From positions 124,001 to 188,000 of the forward strand of contig NZ_JACGZW010000005.1 in NCBI RefSeq assembly GCF_014145675.1: DNA of 64,000 nucleotides. The letters run 5' to 3'. Under the pieces are notes generated by a model. That model ran no database searches and was not told where the DNA came from. It saw only the letters and a program-made list of their open reading frames with translations. The position numbers were made by a program, and so were the translations under genes. The DNA is from Amycolatopsis dendrobii. Lineage in GTDB: Bacteria; Actinomycetota; Actinomycetes; Mycobacteriales; Pseudonocardiaceae. Shown here in pieces: positions 8,334-17,603 of this stretch; the stretch's first letter is position 1, and each line of letters begins with the position of its first letter.

Positions 8334-9203
8334 ATGCGAGTACTCCTGACCGGCTGGGCGAGTTTCCGGCACGGCGAGGCCACCGCGGGCGACGTGCTGA
8401 GTTTACGCGCGGTGAGCGACGTCCTGACCCAAGCCGGGGTCGACCACCTGACCGTGTGGAGCCCCGCGTTCCGCCCCGAGGGCCCGCACCTGGCCGACGC
8501 CCCGCCGGACGCCTTCACCCACGTCGTCTTCGCCTGCGGCCCGTTGCGCGGCACGCAGCTCGAAGACCTCCATCGCCGTTACCCGCGATGCCGGCGGCTG
8601 GCTATCGGCGTGTCCGTGCCCGATCCGGCGGACCCCGCGGTCGCCGGGTTCGACGTGGTGCTCGCCCGGGACGACGGCGACGCCTGCGCTGCCGACCTTT
8701 CCTTCGCCGCACGGGTCGAATCGCCGCCGGTCGTCGGCGTGGTGCTCGCGCCCGGCCAACCCGAGTACGGCGCGGACCGGCGGCACGACACGGTGCACGC
8801 GACGCTGACCGGATGGCTGCGCGACCTCGACTGCGGCCGCGTCCCGCTCGACACCCGCCTCGCCACCGACGACTGGCGCCACTGCGCGACGCCGGACCAG
8901 TTCGTGAGCACGCTGTCGCGATTGGACGTCCTGGTCAGCACCCGGCTGCACGGACTCGCCCTCGGCCTGAAGGCCGGTGTCCCGGTGCTCGCCGTCGACC
9001 CCGTCGCGCACGGCGGGAAAGTCACCGCACAGGCGCACGCGCTGCGCTGGCCCGCCGTCCTGCCCGCGAACGCCGCGCGGGCCGACCTGGACAAGTGGTT
9101 CGAGTGGTGCTGCTCCGCCGAAGCGCGTGCCCGTGCCGCCGCGGAACACCCGTTCCCCGGGCCGCTGGCCGAACTCGTGGGCGCGCTCAAGGAAACGCCG
9201 TGA
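8334..9203 (+). CDS. Polysaccharide pyruvyl transferase family protein
   Basis: 289 aa. The C-terminal half carries VLVSTRLHGLALGLKAGVPVLAVDP followed by a Lys, the hallmark of the family that adds pyruvate ketals from phosphoenolpyruvate to sugars. The N-terminal half is a GT-B-like fold (RVLLTGWASFRHGEATAGDV). It is shorter than most members (about 350 aa), as in other actinobacterial versions. It would place an acidic ketal on the glycan made by this cluster. Its stop overlaps the next gene by 4 bases (GTGA), so the three genes 8334-10947 form one operon. Confidence 0.85.
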   Translation: MRVLLTGWASFRHGEATAGDVLSLRAVSDVLTQAGVDHLTVWSPAFRPEGPHLADAPPDAFTHVVFACGPLRGTQLEDLHRRYPRCRRLAIGVSVPDPADPAVAGFDVVLARDDGDACAADLSFAARVESPPVVGVVLAPGQPEYGADRRHDTVHATLTGWLRDLDCGRVPLDTRLATDDWRHCATPDQFVSTLSRLDVLVSTRLHGLALGLKAGVPVLAVDPVAHGGKVTAQAHALRWPAVLPANAARADLDKWFEWCCSAEARARAAAEHPFPGPLAELVGALKETP

Positions 9204-10054
9204 ACCGGACGACCGTCGTCGTGGCCACCCGCAACCGGGCCGGGGAATTGGCGCGCACCCTGACCCAGCTGTCCACAATGGACCCGCCACCGCCGGTGAT
9301 CGTCCTGGACAACGGCTCGACGGACGACACAGCTGGACTCGCCGCTTCCTTCGAGCAGGTGCGGGTGATCCGCAGCCCGCACAATCACGGTGCCGCGGCG
9401 CGCAACCAGGGCGTCATCGCCGCCCGGACGCCGTATGTCGCGTTCAGCGACGACGACTCCTGGTGGGCCCCGGACGCACTCCCCCGAGCAGAAAAGCTCT
9501 TCGACGTCCACCCGCGGCTCGGCCTCCTCGCCGGACGGACCTTGGTCGGTCCGGAAGAACGGGAGGACCCCATCACCCCGGCCCTCGCGCACAGCCCGCT
9601 GGGAACTCCGCCGGACGCGCCCGGCCCGCTCGTGCTCGGGTTCCTCGCCTGCTCCGCGATCGTGCGGCGGTCAGCTTTTCTGCAGGTCGGCGGGTTCAGC
9701 CCGATGCTGCACTTCGGCGCCGAGGAACAGCTGCTGTCCTACGACCTCGCCGCGGCCGGCTGGCAGCTCTGCTACGCGGAAGACGTGGTGGCGCACCATC
9801 ATCCGTCGCCGTCGCGACCGTCGCCGGGCTGGCGGCGACGTGCCGAAACCCGCAACCAACTGCTCATCGGCTGGCAACGACGACCAGCCGGCGTCTGCGC
9901 GAACCACCTCCGGCGGTTGCTGGCCCGCGCCCCGCGAGAACCGGGGCTGCTCGCCGCGCTGGCCGCCGCCGCGGTCCGGCTGCCGCCTGCGCTGGCCCGC
10001 CGCCGCGTGCTCCCCGCCGCCGTCGAACGACAAGCCCGGCTGACGGAAGGATGA
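9200..10054 (+). CDS. Glycosyltransferase family 2
   Basis: 284 aa GT-A glycosyltransferase. TTVVVATRNRAGELARTL begins the nucleotide-binding fold, VIVLDNGSTDDT follows near residue 35, and FSDDDSWW near residue 85 is the DxD-type metal site. GAEEQLLSYDLAAAGW near residue 175 is the usual acceptor-side acid region. Donor and acceptor are unknown. The GTG start at 9200 is chosen because it overlaps the upstream stop and places the fold at residue 3. It is 45-50 percent similar by eye to the next gene, so the pair is probably a tandem duplication. Confidence 0.88.
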   Translation: MNRTTVVVATRNRAGELARTLTQLSTMDPPPPVIVLDNGSTDDTAGLAASFEQVRVIRSPHNHGAAARNQGVIAARTPYVAFSDDDSWWAPDALPRAEKLFDVHPRLGLLAGRTLVGPEEREDPITPALAHSPLGTPPDAPGPLVLGFLACSAIVRRSAFLQVGGFSPMLHFGAEEQLLSYDLAAAGWQLCYAEDVVAHHHPSPSRPSPGWRRRAETRNQLLIGWQRRPAGVCANHLRRLLARAPREPGLLAALAAAAVRLPPALARRRVLPAAVERQARLTEG

Positions 10055-10056
10055 CC

Positions 10057-10947
10057 ATGGACCGGACGTCCGTTGTGGTGATCACGCACAACCGCCGCGA
10101 ACAGCTGCGGGAAACCCTCAAGCACCTGGTCGCGCTGCCGGAACAGCCGCCGATCTTCGTGGTGGACAACGCGTCCGCCGACGGCACCGCCGGCCTCGTC
10201 GCCGCCGAGTTCCCCGAGTTGCGGCTGATCAGGCTCAACCGGAACCTCGGCGCGGTCGGCCGCAACATCGCGGTCCGCGAGGTGACGACGCCGTATGTGG
10301 CGTTCTGCGACGACGACACCGCCTGGCAGCCCGGCGCCCTCGCCCGCGCGGCCGAGGTGCTGGACGCGCATCCCGGCCTCGGTTCGGTGACCGGCCGCTG
10401 CCTGGTCGAACCGGATCTGCGGGAGGACCCGATCACGCCGGAGCTGCGGTATTCGCCGGTGCCCGGCCCGGACTGGCTGCCCGGACCGGCGCTGCTCGGC
10501 GTGATGGCCGGGTTGACGATGTTCCGCGTGCGGGCTTTCCGCGACGTGGGCGGCTTCTCCTCGCGGATGTGGCTCGGCGGGGAGGAGGAACTGCTCGCGC
10601 TCGACCTCGCCGCGCTCGGCTGGCGGATGTGCTGGCGGGAGGACGTCGTGATCCACCACGCCCCGTCGAAACTGCGCGATCCGCGCCGGCGGCGAGGGCT
10701 GGGAATCCGGAACACCCTGTGGACGTTGATGTTGCGCCGCCCGTGGCGTTCGGTGTTCCGCCGGGGAGCCGCGGTGCTGGCTTCCGCGCCCCGGGACCGG
10801 ACGACGGCCGCCGCGGTAGCCGAGTGCCTGCGCGGCCTTCCTTGGGTGCTCCGCGAGCGGGCCGTGGTTCCCGCCGAGGTCGAGCACGGACTGCGGCTGC
10901 TGGAAGAACCACAGCGCAACTCGGCCGCGCGCCGGTACACCGGATAG
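10057..10947 (+). CDS. Glycosyltransferase family 2 (paralogue of upstream gene)
   Basis: 296 aa. SVVVITHNRREQLRETL, FVVDNASADGT and FCDDDTAWQPGALARA match the upstream gene position by position, as does EDPITPELRYSP. It should add a second sugar to the same glycan. ATG 10057 is preferred over ATG 10051, because GGAAGG ends at 10050, leaving a normal 6-base spacer to 10057 and none to 10051. The 10051 start would overlap the upstream stop. The gene faces the GT4 operon tail to tail, only 3 bases apart. Confidence 0.87.
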   Translation: MDRTSVVVITHNRREQLRETLKHLVALPEQPPIFVVDNASADGTAGLVAAEFPELRLIRLNRNLGAVGRNIAVREVTTPYVAFCDDDTAWQPGALARAAEVLDAHPGLGSVTGRCLVEPDLREDPITPELRYSPVPGPDWLPGPALLGVMAGLTMFRVRAFRDVGGFSSRMWLGGEEELLALDLAALGWRMCWREDVVIHHAPSKLRDPRRRRGLGIRNTLWTLMLRRPWRSVFRRGAAVLASAPRDRTTAAAVAECLRGLPWVLRERAVVPAEVEHGLRLLEEPQRNSAARRYTG

Positions 10948-10950
10948 CGG

Positions 10951-12162
10951 TCAGCGTGCGGTAGCCCAGCCGGATTCGCGCACGGGCATGGCTTTCTCGT
11001 ACGCGCGCACAGTCTCCACCGCGATCCGGTCCCATGAGTACCGCGCCCGGACCCGTTCCTGCCCGGCGGTTCCCAGTGCCTCCAGCTCCGCGGGTTCGTC
11101 CAGCAACGCCCGCAACCTCGCCGCCAGCTGGGCCGGGTCGCGCGGCGGCACCAAGCGTCCGGTGATCCCGTCCACCACCGTGTCCGTCAAGCCGCCGACC
11201 GCGGCGGCCACCACCGGCACCCCGCACGCCATCGCTTCCAGCGGAACGATCCCGAACGGCTCGTACCAAGGCGTGCAGAGCACCGCGTCCGCCGAACGCA
11301 GCAAGGCCGGCATCTCAGCGCGGCTCACCTGGCCTGCCAGCCGCACCCGGTCCGCCACCCCGAGCCGTTCCGCGAGCCGCCGCAGCCGCTGAGCTTCGGG
11401 GTCCTGGGAAAGCGCTCCGGAAGCCGGTCCGCCCGCGATCACCAGCTCGGTCTCCGGCACCCGCGGCAACGCGGCGATGGCCAGGTCGAACCCCTTGCGC
11501 GGCACCAACCTGCCCACCGAAACCAGCCGCTTCGGCGCGGTCCGCGGCTGCACCGGCCCGCCGGTCCCGAACCGGTCCAGGTCGACCCCGCACGGGACCA
11601 CCGAGATCCGCTGTCGCGGGACCCCTTGCCGCGCCAGTTCGAAGACCTCGTCCGAACAGGTCGCGACGATCCGGTCGACCTGCTTGCCGACCATCCGCTC
11701 CAGCCACATCCGGTCCGGCGGGCTCGTGTCGGCGTCCCCCTGATGCCGCCGTTTCACCACGCCCAGCGCGTGAAACGTCTGCGCCGTCGGCACCCCGGCC
11801 TCGCGCGCGGCGAGAACCGTTGCCACGCCGGACATCCAGAAGTGCGCGTGCGCCACGTCCGGCGGCTCCTCGGTCCAGCGGTCGCGCAGCCAGCTGCCGA
11901 ATTCCCCCATGTGCGGCAAAAGTTCGTCCTTCGGCAGGCGGCGCGCCGGGCCGGCCGGAACATGCACCACGCGGTAGCCCGCCGGCGTTTCCACTGTGCC
12001 GGGCGCGTCCGGGTTGTCGCGGCGCGTGTAGACAGTCACGTCGTGGCCGCTCCGCACGAGTGCCGCCGAAAGGTCGGCCACGTGGACGTTCTGCCCGCCC
12101 GCGTCCTCCTCCCCCAGCGCGGCGAGCGGACTGGCGTGTTCGGACACCATCGAGATCCTCAT
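10951..12162 (-). CDS. Glycosyltransferase family 4 (GT-B)
   Basis: 403 aa. The N-terminal domain starts [21 protein letters not shown] and continues [14 protein letters not shown], as in MshA and sucrose-synthase-like enzymes. The C-terminal domain has [15 protein letters not shown] and the [18 protein letters not shown] motif with the two conserved glutamates. It is a retaining transferase with unknown donor. The ATG at 12162 overlaps the preceding stop by one base (TGATG), so it is co-translated with the next entry. Confidence 0.9.
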   Translation of the reverse strand: MRISMVSEHASPLAALGEEDAGGQNVHVADLSAALVRSGHDVTVYTRRDNPDAPGTVETPAGYRVVHVPAGPARRLPKDELLPHMGEFGSWLRDRWTEEPPDVAHAHFWMSGVATVLAAREAGVPTAQTFHALGVVKRRHQGDADTSPPDRMWLERMVGKQVDRIVATCSDEVFELARQGVPRQRISVVPCGVDLDRFGTGGPVQPRTAPKRLVSVGRLVPRKGFDLAIAALPRVPETELVIAGGPASGALSQDPEAQRLRRLAERLGVADRVRLAGQVSRAEMPALLRSADAVLCTPWYEPFGIVPLEAMACGVPVVAAAVGGLTDTVVDGITGRLVPPRDPAQLAARLRALLDEPAELEALGTAGQERVRARYSWDRIAVETVRAYEKAMPVRESGWATAR

Positions 12163-13094
12163 CAGACTCCTTCCGCAGCGGGGACGGTTTCGGTGAGCAG
12201 GCGGTCCCAGCGCGACAAGAACGCGTCGAGACCGAAATGCGCCAGCGCGTGCTCGCGGGCCGCCTTCCCGGCCAGCACGGCGAAATCCGGTTCGTGCACC
12301 AGTTCGCGGAACCGCCGCGCGAGCACTTCGATGTCGGCGGAGCACACCCCGGCGTCCGGGGGCACGGCGGCAGGCGCTTCCGTCGAGGCGACCGCGACGA
12401 CCGGCATCCCCAAGTGCATCGCTTCCAGCAGCGACAGCCCGAGCGACGTCCAGCGCGCGGTGTGCAGATACACGCGGTGCCGGGCCAGCTCGTCGTGCAG
12501 CCGCGGCGGACGCACGTCGCCCTGTCCGCCGGGCAGCCCGTCGGTGCCCATGCCGAAGACGTTCACCGGCGCGATTTCGCGGAACGCGGGCAGCAGATCG
12601 GCCCCGGTCACGCGGGCGCGGCGGCGCGGTTCGTTGATCATCGCCGCGCCCGCGGGCAGCTCGCCGGTGTAGCGCTCGCCCGGGTCCGGAATGCCGTGCG
12701 GAATGACGGCCACCGGCGCGATCCCGTTGTCCCACATGAGCGCGTTGTACGAGGTGACGTGCACGATCGGCACCTCGTCCTGTCCCGCCATCGGATGCCG
12801 GGACGCCGCGGCGCCGTGCCGCGGCGCGTTGTGCTCGACGTACACCATCGGCACCCGCGAACCCAGCTGCGGCCGCACGAACGCGGCTTCCTCCGGCCGC
12901 TGGAGCACGACCACGTCCGGCTGAGCGTCCGCGAGCCGGTCGACGGGAACCTCGGTCACCCCGGGCCAGTCCCGCCCCGCCCGGCCCAGTCCCCACGGCG
13001 CTCCTTCCGGGCTCGCCGGGACGAAGTACTCGTGCGGGCCGCGGACGAACGCGTCGGTCCACGAGCCGTGCACGTGCCAGAGCAAGATCCTCAT
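12162..13094 (-). CDS. GT4-like glycosyltransferase
   Basis: 310 aa. It begins [18 protein letters not shown] and ends with a GT-B donor site, [21 protein letters not shown]. An [10 protein letters not shown] stretch near residue 85 suits an acceptor-binding loop. It is shorter than typical GT4 enzymes and diverged in the middle. It heads a two-gene leftward operon that lies next to the heptose cluster, so it probably works on the same glycan. Upstream, the minus strand has GTTTA, 15 bases and GGCTAA, an imperfect SigB-type promoter. Confidence 0.85.
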   Translation of the reverse strand: MRILLWHVHGSWTDAFVRGPHEYFVPASPEGAPWGLGRAGRDWPGVTEVPVDRLADAQPDVVVLQRPEEAAFVRPQLGSRVPMVYVEHNAPRHGAAASRHPMAGQDEVPIVHVTSYNALMWDNGIAPVAVIPHGIPDPGERYTGELPAGAAMINEPRRRARVTGADLLPAFREIAPVNVFGMGTDGLPGGQGDVRPPRLHDELARHRVYLHTARWTSLGLSLLEAMHLGMPVVAVASTEAPAAVPPDAGVCSADIEVLARRFRELVHEPDFAVLAGKAAREHALAHFGLDAFLSRWDRLLTETVPAAEGV

Positions 13095-13206
13095 GGGCCT
13101 TGGCTTAGCCGCGCGGATCCGACGTTAAACCAGGCGGACCACTGGGTACCCGGGTCAGCTTTCGCCCGCGGGAATCGGCGCCCGCTTCGACCGGCCCGCT
13201 GTTCGT

Positions 13207-13249
13207 GCGGGAAACCCTGACGGACTCCGCATCCCTCAGGGCTCCCCGC
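13207..13249. repeat. Dispersed intergenic hairpin element, copy 2
   Basis: Left arm GCGGGAAACCCTGA pairs with right arm TCAGGGCTCCCCGC at 12 of 14 positions around a 15-base loop. It shares ACCCTGA...TCAGGG with the copies at 22802 and 33619. It lies between the end of the 56-aa gene and the glycosyltransferase start and may end leftward transcription from the dehydrogenase operon. Confidence 0.55.
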
Positions 13250-13272
13250 ACGTACCGCGGACGCGGTGCCGG

Positions 13273-13443
13273 TCAGGTCTCGCCGCGGAAGTTGTCGCCC
13301 AGCTGGGGATGGCCGCGCTTCGAACGGCCCTCCTCGTCCTCCAGCGGGCTCTCCGGGTCCGGCCGCCGGGGCACCCGCTCCTCGTCGACCTGGGTGCGGC
13401 GCGGATTCGCCGTCTCCCGCTCCGGGCGGCGTTCGTCAGTCAT
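13273..13443 (-). CDS. Small hydrophilic protein coupled to alcohol dehydrogenase
   Basis: 56 aa, beginning MTDERRPERETANPRR. It is very rich in Arg, Glu, Asp and Pro with almost no hydrophobic residues, so it should be disordered. The ATG at 13443 overlaps the dehydrogenase stop by 4 bases (ATGA), which argues for real, coupled translation. I do not recognise a family. Its hydrophilic make-up and the SigB-type promoter of its operon resemble small stress-associated proteins, but that is inference. Confidence 0.7.
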   Translation of the reverse strand: MTDERRPERETANPRRTQVDEERVPRRPDPESPLEDEEGRSKRGHPQLGDNFRGET

Positions 13444-14642
13444 GCCGCCTCCAGCACCGTCTTCAGCCAGCCGTCCTCGCGCCGGTCGAACGACTCGTAC
13501 GCCTCGATCGCCGCCGCCGGTTCCTCGCGGCGCGTGATGAACGCGGTCGGGTCGACGACGTCCGTGCGCACCAGGTCCAGCAGTTCCGGCAGGTAGCGGC
13601 GGTGGTTGCAGTTGCCGAGGCGAACGGTCAGGTTCTTGTTCATCGCGGTCCCGAACGGGAAGCCCTCGAACCCCGGCGGGTACACCCCGATCACCCCGAT
13701 GCTGCCCGCCTTGGCGACCGCGTCCACGGCCCAGCGCGCGGCCTGGCTCGGCGCGTCCCCGGGAACCCACAGGTCGCCGTCCGGCGAGGCGTCCGGCGCG
13801 ACCTCGGCGCGTTCCTGCTCGAATCGGCCGGTGTCCGCCGGCGCCGCGGGGCCGGTCTTCGGCCGTTCCGCGTCCACGCCGACCGCGTCGATCACCCGGT
13901 CCACGCCGATCCCGCCGGTGAGTTCGCGGACCAGTGCGACCGGGTCGTCCTCGTTGAAGTTGATCGTCTCGGCGTTCTGTTCGCGCGCTTTGTCCAGGCG
14001 AGACGCGATGCCGTCGACCGCGAACACCCGGCCGGCGCCCTGCCGTTTCGCCGAGGCGATCGCGAACTGGCCGACCGCCCCGGCGCCGAGCACCAGCACG
14101 CTGTCCCCGCGGCTGACCTCGGCCAGCCGGGCGCCGAACCACGCGGTCGGGAAGATGTCGGACAGCAGGATCGCGCGGTCGTCGCTCACCGCGTCCGGGA
14201 TGCGGACCAGCGAGGTCATCGCGAACGGGACCCGCGCGTACTCCGCCTGCAGCCCGTCGACCGAGCCGGTGGCTTCCGGACCGCCGAAGAAGCAGGTCCC
14301 GGCGGACGGGCCGTTCGGGTTCGCACGATCGCATTGCGCGTAGTAGCCGGCGCGGCAGTAGGAACACGTGCCGCACGAGACGGTCGACGGGATCACCACG
14401 CGGTCGCCGGGCGAGAACCCGCGCACCGCGGGACCGACCTCTTCGACCACGCCCACCGCCTCGTGCCCGAGCACGGTCCCTTCGGCCATCCCGGGCATGG
14501 TTCCGCGCACCAGGTGCAGGTCGGTGCCGCAGATCGCGCTGCGGGTGATCCGCACGATCGCGTCGCTGGGTTCGAGAATCTTCGGGTCGGGCACCTCGTC
14601 GAGCCGGATGTCCCCGGTTCCGTGCCACACCACAGCCTTCAC
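13440..14642 (-). CDS. Zinc-dependent alcohol dehydrogenase (formaldehyde dehydrogenase-like)
   Basis: 400 aa medium-chain dehydrogenase. CGTDLHLVRG holds the first catalytic zinc Cys, LGHEAVGVVEEVG the His-Glu pair, and C-x2-C-x2-C in SCGTCSYCRAGYYAQC the structural zinc lobe. GAGAVGQFA is the NAD site. An insertion near residue 265-300 is typical of the glutathione-independent formaldehyde dehydrogenase-like branch. GTG 14642 is chosen because AGGAGG stands 6 bases before it; the longer in-frame start would contain that ribosome site. Same operon as the 149-aa gene upstream. Confidence 0.88.
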   Translation of the reverse strand: MKAVVWHGTGDIRLDEVPDPKILEPSDAIVRITRSAICGTDLHLVRGTMPGMAEGTVLGHEAVGVVEEVGPAVRGFSPGDRVVIPSTVSCGTCSYCRAGYYAQCDRANPNGPSAGTCFFGGPEATGSVDGLQAEYARVPFAMTSLVRIPDAVSDDRAILLSDIFPTAWFGARLAEVSRGDSVLVLGAGAVGQFAIASAKRQGAGRVFAVDGIASRLDKAREQNAETINFNEDDPVALVRELTGGIGVDRVIDAVGVDAERPKTGPAAPADTGRFEQERAEVAPDASPDGDLWVPGDAPSQAARWAVDAVAKAGSIGVIGVYPPGFEGFPFGTAMNKNLTVRLGNCNHRRYLPELLDLVRTDVVDPTAFITRREEPAAAIEAYESFDRREDGWLKTVLEAA

Positions 14643-14658
14643 TTCGTTCCTCCTCACG

Positions 14659-15108
14659 TCACCAGTCCGGGCGGCGGACCGAGGGAAGCCGGTCGAGCGT
14701 CGTCGCCACGGCCGCCGCGACCCGCGGTTCGGTCAGCGGAGCGCCGGCCGGGCCGTGCGGGAGCACCTCGACCTCGACCCCGGCCTCGCGGGCCGACGCG
14801 ACGCGTGCGCCGTGCGCGGCGAACCACTCGCGGGACGCGCGGCCGTTGCCGTCCGGATCGGGCCCGACGAGCAGGACCGACCGCACCGCGTCCGGGTACC
14901 GCTCGGCCAGCCGCAACGCGACCGGCACCAATTGGCCCCCCGCCAGCACATCGGCCAGCGGCTTGGCGCCCGCGGCCTCTTCGAGCAGCGCGGGCGCCCG
15001 GCCCGGCGGACAGGGCACAATCCGGTGCTCCGGTGCGGCCTGCCCCCAGCCGGGCGGGACCTCGGCTTTCGCGGCTTCGTCCAGGACTACGAGCATCCGG
15101 TCAGTCAT
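14659..15108 (-). CDS. Hypothetical protein, alpha/beta-hydrolase-like fragment
   Basis: 149 aa. I do not recognise it firmly. DAVRSVLLVGPDPDGN in the middle and alternating hydrophobic strands resemble the C-terminal half of a small alpha/beta hydrolase, but no GxSxG motif is visible. The ATG at 15108 follows GGAGGAGGCGC. It is first in the operon with the zinc dehydrogenase (17-base gap) and the 56-aa protein, behind a SigB-type promoter. Confidence 0.7.
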   Translation of the reverse strand: MTDRMLVVLDEAAKAEVPPGWGQAAPEHRIVPCPPGRAPALLEEAAGAKPLADVLAGGQLVPVALRLAERYPDAVRSVLLVGPDPDGNGRASREWFAAHGARVASAREAGVEVEVLPHGPAGAPLTEPRVAAAVATTLDRLPSVRRPDW

Positions 15109-15128
15109 CTGCGCCTCCTCCCGGCGGC

Positions 15129-15153
15129 GTACCCGAGGTCTCGCGGGCGAAAC
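15129..15153 (-). promoter_or_regulatory. SigB-type promoter for dehydrogenase operon
   Basis: Minus strand: GTTTC, 14 bases, GGGTAC, 20 bases above the ATG at 15108. It is back to back with the promoter at 15159-15183. Confidence 0.6.
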
Positions 15154-15158
15154 CCGGA

Positions 15159-15183
15159 GTTTGGCCGCCGCCTGCCGGGGTAT
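15159..15183 (+). promoter_or_regulatory. SigB-type promoter for molybdopterin oxidoreductase
   Basis: GTTTG, 14 bases, GGGTAT, 31 bases above the GTG at 15215. Confidence 0.6.
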
Positions 15184-15214
15184 CCGGGCGAGTCGGCCGA
15201 CAGAGGGAGACAGG

Positions 15215-17599
15215 GTGCGGGACGGAATCGCCGAACCATGGGGCACGCGCACGCCGTACGGTCCGGGCGAGGACTGGCCGGTGCGCGTCGACAGCCATCT
15301 CGCTGACGGCGTGACGGCAGGCGACGTCGACCGCTGGGTCCGCACCGCCGCGGTCCTGCACTCCAACGGTGACGGCCTCGACATCGCGGTGAAGGACGGC
15401 CGGATCGCCGGCGTCCGCGGCCGGGCCGACGATCGCGTCAACCGCGGACGGCTCGATCCCAAGGATCTCTTCGGCTGGCAGGCCAACAACGCACCGGACC
15501 GGTTGCGTACGCCGCTGGTGCGCGACAACGGCGTGCTCCGCGAGTCCACTTGGGACGAAGCGATGGACCGGATCGTCCAGCGCAGCCGCGCATTGCTCGA
15601 CACCGAAGGCCCCAGCTCGCTCGGCTTCTACACCAGCGGACAGCTCTTCGCCGAGGAGTACTACACGCTGGCCGCGATCGCCCGCGGCGCGCTCGGCACC
15701 AACCACCTCGACGGCAACACGCGGTTGTGCACCGCGACCGCGGGCGAATCGCTCAAGGAGAGCTTCGGCTGCGACGGCCAGCCGTCCTCCTACACCGACA
15801 TCGACCACGCCGACGTCATCGCGCTGTTCGGGCACAACGTCGCCGCGACGCAACCGGTTCTGTGGTCCCGCATCCTCGACCGGCTCGCCGGTCCGCAGCC
15901 GCCGCGCCTGCTCTGCGTCGATCCTCGGAAAACCCCGGTCGCGGAAGCCGCTGAGCTGCATCTGGCCCCGCTGCCCGGCACGAATGTCGCGCTGATGAAC
16001 GGAATCCTGCACGAGGTCATCCACCACGGCTGGTGCGACAAGGCTTGGACAGACGAGCACACCGTGGGCTACGACGATCTCGTCAAGGTCGTCCGCGACT
16101 ATCCGCCCGAGCGCGCGGCGTCGATCTGCGGGGTCGCGGCAGCCGAGATCCGTTCCGCGGCAAGGCTGGTCGGGACAACCAACCGGCTCTTGTGCACGGT
16201 GCTGCAGGGGTTTTACCAATCGCACCAGGCGACCGCCGCCGCGGTGCAGGTGAACAACCTCGTGCTGCTGCGCGGAATGCTGGGCAAACCAGGCTGCGGC
16301 GTCCTGCAGATGAACGGCCAGCCGACCGCCGAGAACACCCGTGAATGCGGTGCCGACGGCGATCTCACCGGATTCCGGAACTGGAACAACGACGCGCATG
16401 TGGCGCAGCTGGCCGAACTGTGGAACGTGCCGATGGAGCAGATCCCGCACGACGGCCCGCCGACCCACCTGATGAAGATGCTCGGCCTCGCCGAGAGCGG
16501 CGACCTGCGGTTCTGGTGGATCTCCGCGACCAACCCGGCGGTGTCGCTGCCCGAACTCGCGCGGGTGCGGAAGATTCTCGGCCAGGACAGCCTTTTCCTC
16601 GTCGTGCAGGACGCGTTCCCGACGGAAACCACGGAATTCGCCGACGTCGTGCTGCCCGCGGCGATGTGGGGCGAGAAAACCGGAACGTTCACGAACGCCG
16701 ATCGCACCGTGCATCTGTCCGAGAAAGCGGTCGATCCGCCCGGGCAAGCGCGACCGGACCTGGACATATTCCTCGACTATGCCCGCCGAATGGACCTGCG
16801 CGACCGTGACGGCGCCGCCTTCCCGCCCTGGCACGACGCGGAATCTGCGTACGCAGCTTGGCAAAAGGCGTCCGCCGGACGGCCGTGTGACTACAGTGGA
16901 CTGTCCTATGAGAAGCTCCGCGTGATCAGCGGGGTGCAGTGGCCGGTCGACGAAGCGCATCCGGACGGCGCCGAACGCCTTTACGCGGACGGCAAGTTCT
17001 TCGCCGATCCGGATTACTGCGAGGAATACGGCAAGGATCTGCACACCGGCGAGCCAGTCGAGCCGGAGGAATACCGCGAGTACAACCCGCACGGCAAAGC
17101 CATGCTCAAGCCCGCGGAATACCTGGTGCCGACCGAACCGCCGAGCGCCGGCTACCCGTTCGCGCTGATCACCGGGCGGACGCTGTACCACTTCCACACC
17201 CGCACGAAGACCGGCCGCGCACCGCAGCTGGAAACCGCGGCCCCCGAAGTCTGGGCCGAACTGTCCTGCCGGGACGCCGAGCGAGCCGGGATCGCCGAGG
17301 GCGACCTGCTCGAGATCCGCACGCCGCGCGGGCGTGTCCGCGCCAAGGCACGCCCGTGCGGCATCCGCGAAGGGGTCCTGTTCCTGCCATTCCACTACGG
17401 CTACTGGGACACCGCCGACCCGAGCGGCGAGGACGGCGTCCGCGCGGCCAACGAGCTGACCATCACGGACTGGGATCCGGTATCGAAGCAGCCGCTGTTC
17501 AAGACGGCCGCCGCGGCGCTGCGCAAGGTCTCCGACGGAACCCCGAAGGAAACCATCGCGCTCGGCGACCGGGCGGTGTCCGAACAGCTCGTCGACTGA
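15215..17599 (+). CDS. Molybdopterin oxidoreductase lacking N-terminal Fe-S cysteines
   Basis: 794 aa, DMSO-reductase superfamily, closest in layout to assimilatory nitrate reductase or formate dehydrogenase alpha chains. The N-terminal 4Fe-4S site should read C-x2-C-x3-C and later a fourth Cys; here those positions are Ala46, His49, Asp53 and Asp81 (GRLDPKD). The molybdenum-ligand Cys is kept in NTRLCTATAGES (Cys172). Cofactor motifs follow: LFGHNVAATQPVLW, NAFPTETTEFADVVLPA-like text near residue 470 and the C-terminal AELSCRDAERAGI beta-barrel. No signal peptide, so cytoplasmic. GTG start with AGGGAG ribosome site. The substrate is unknown. Confidence 0.88.
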   Translation: MRDGIAEPWGTRTPYGPGEDWPVRVDSHLADGVTAGDVDRWVRTAAVLHSNGDGLDIAVKDGRIAGVRGRADDRVNRGRLDPKDLFGWQANNAPDRLRTPLVRDNGVLRESTWDEAMDRIVQRSRALLDTEGPSSLGFYTSGQLFAEEYYTLAAIARGALGTNHLDGNTRLCTATAGESLKESFGCDGQPSSYTDIDHADVIALFGHNVAATQPVLWSRILDRLAGPQPPRLLCVDPRKTPVAEAAELHLAPLPGTNVALMNGILHEVIHHGWCDKAWTDEHTVGYDDLVKVVRDYPPERAASICGVAAAEIRSAARLVGTTNRLLCTVLQGFYQSHQATAAAVQVNNLVLLRGMLGKPGCGVLQMNGQPTAENTRECGADGDLTGFRNWNNDAHVAQLAELWNVPMEQIPHDGPPTHLMKMLGLAESGDLRFWWISATNPAVSLPELARVRKILGQDSLFLVVQDAFPTETTEFADVVLPAAMWGEKTGTFTNADRTVHLSEKAVDPPGQARPDLDIFLDYARRMDLRDRDGAAFPPWHDAESAYAAWQKASAGRPCDYSGLSYEKLRVISGVQWPVDEAHPDGAERLYADGKFFADPDYCEEYGKDLHTGEPVEPEEYREYNPHGKAMLKPAEYLVPTEPPSAGYPFALITGRTLYHFHTRTKTGRAPQLETAAPEVWAELSCRDAERAGIAEGDLLEIRTPRGRVRAKARPCGIREGVLFLPFHYGYWDTADPSGEDGVRAANELTITDWDPVSKQPLFKTAAAALRKVSDGTPKETIALGDRAVSEQLVD

Positions 17600-17603
17600 C
17601 CCC

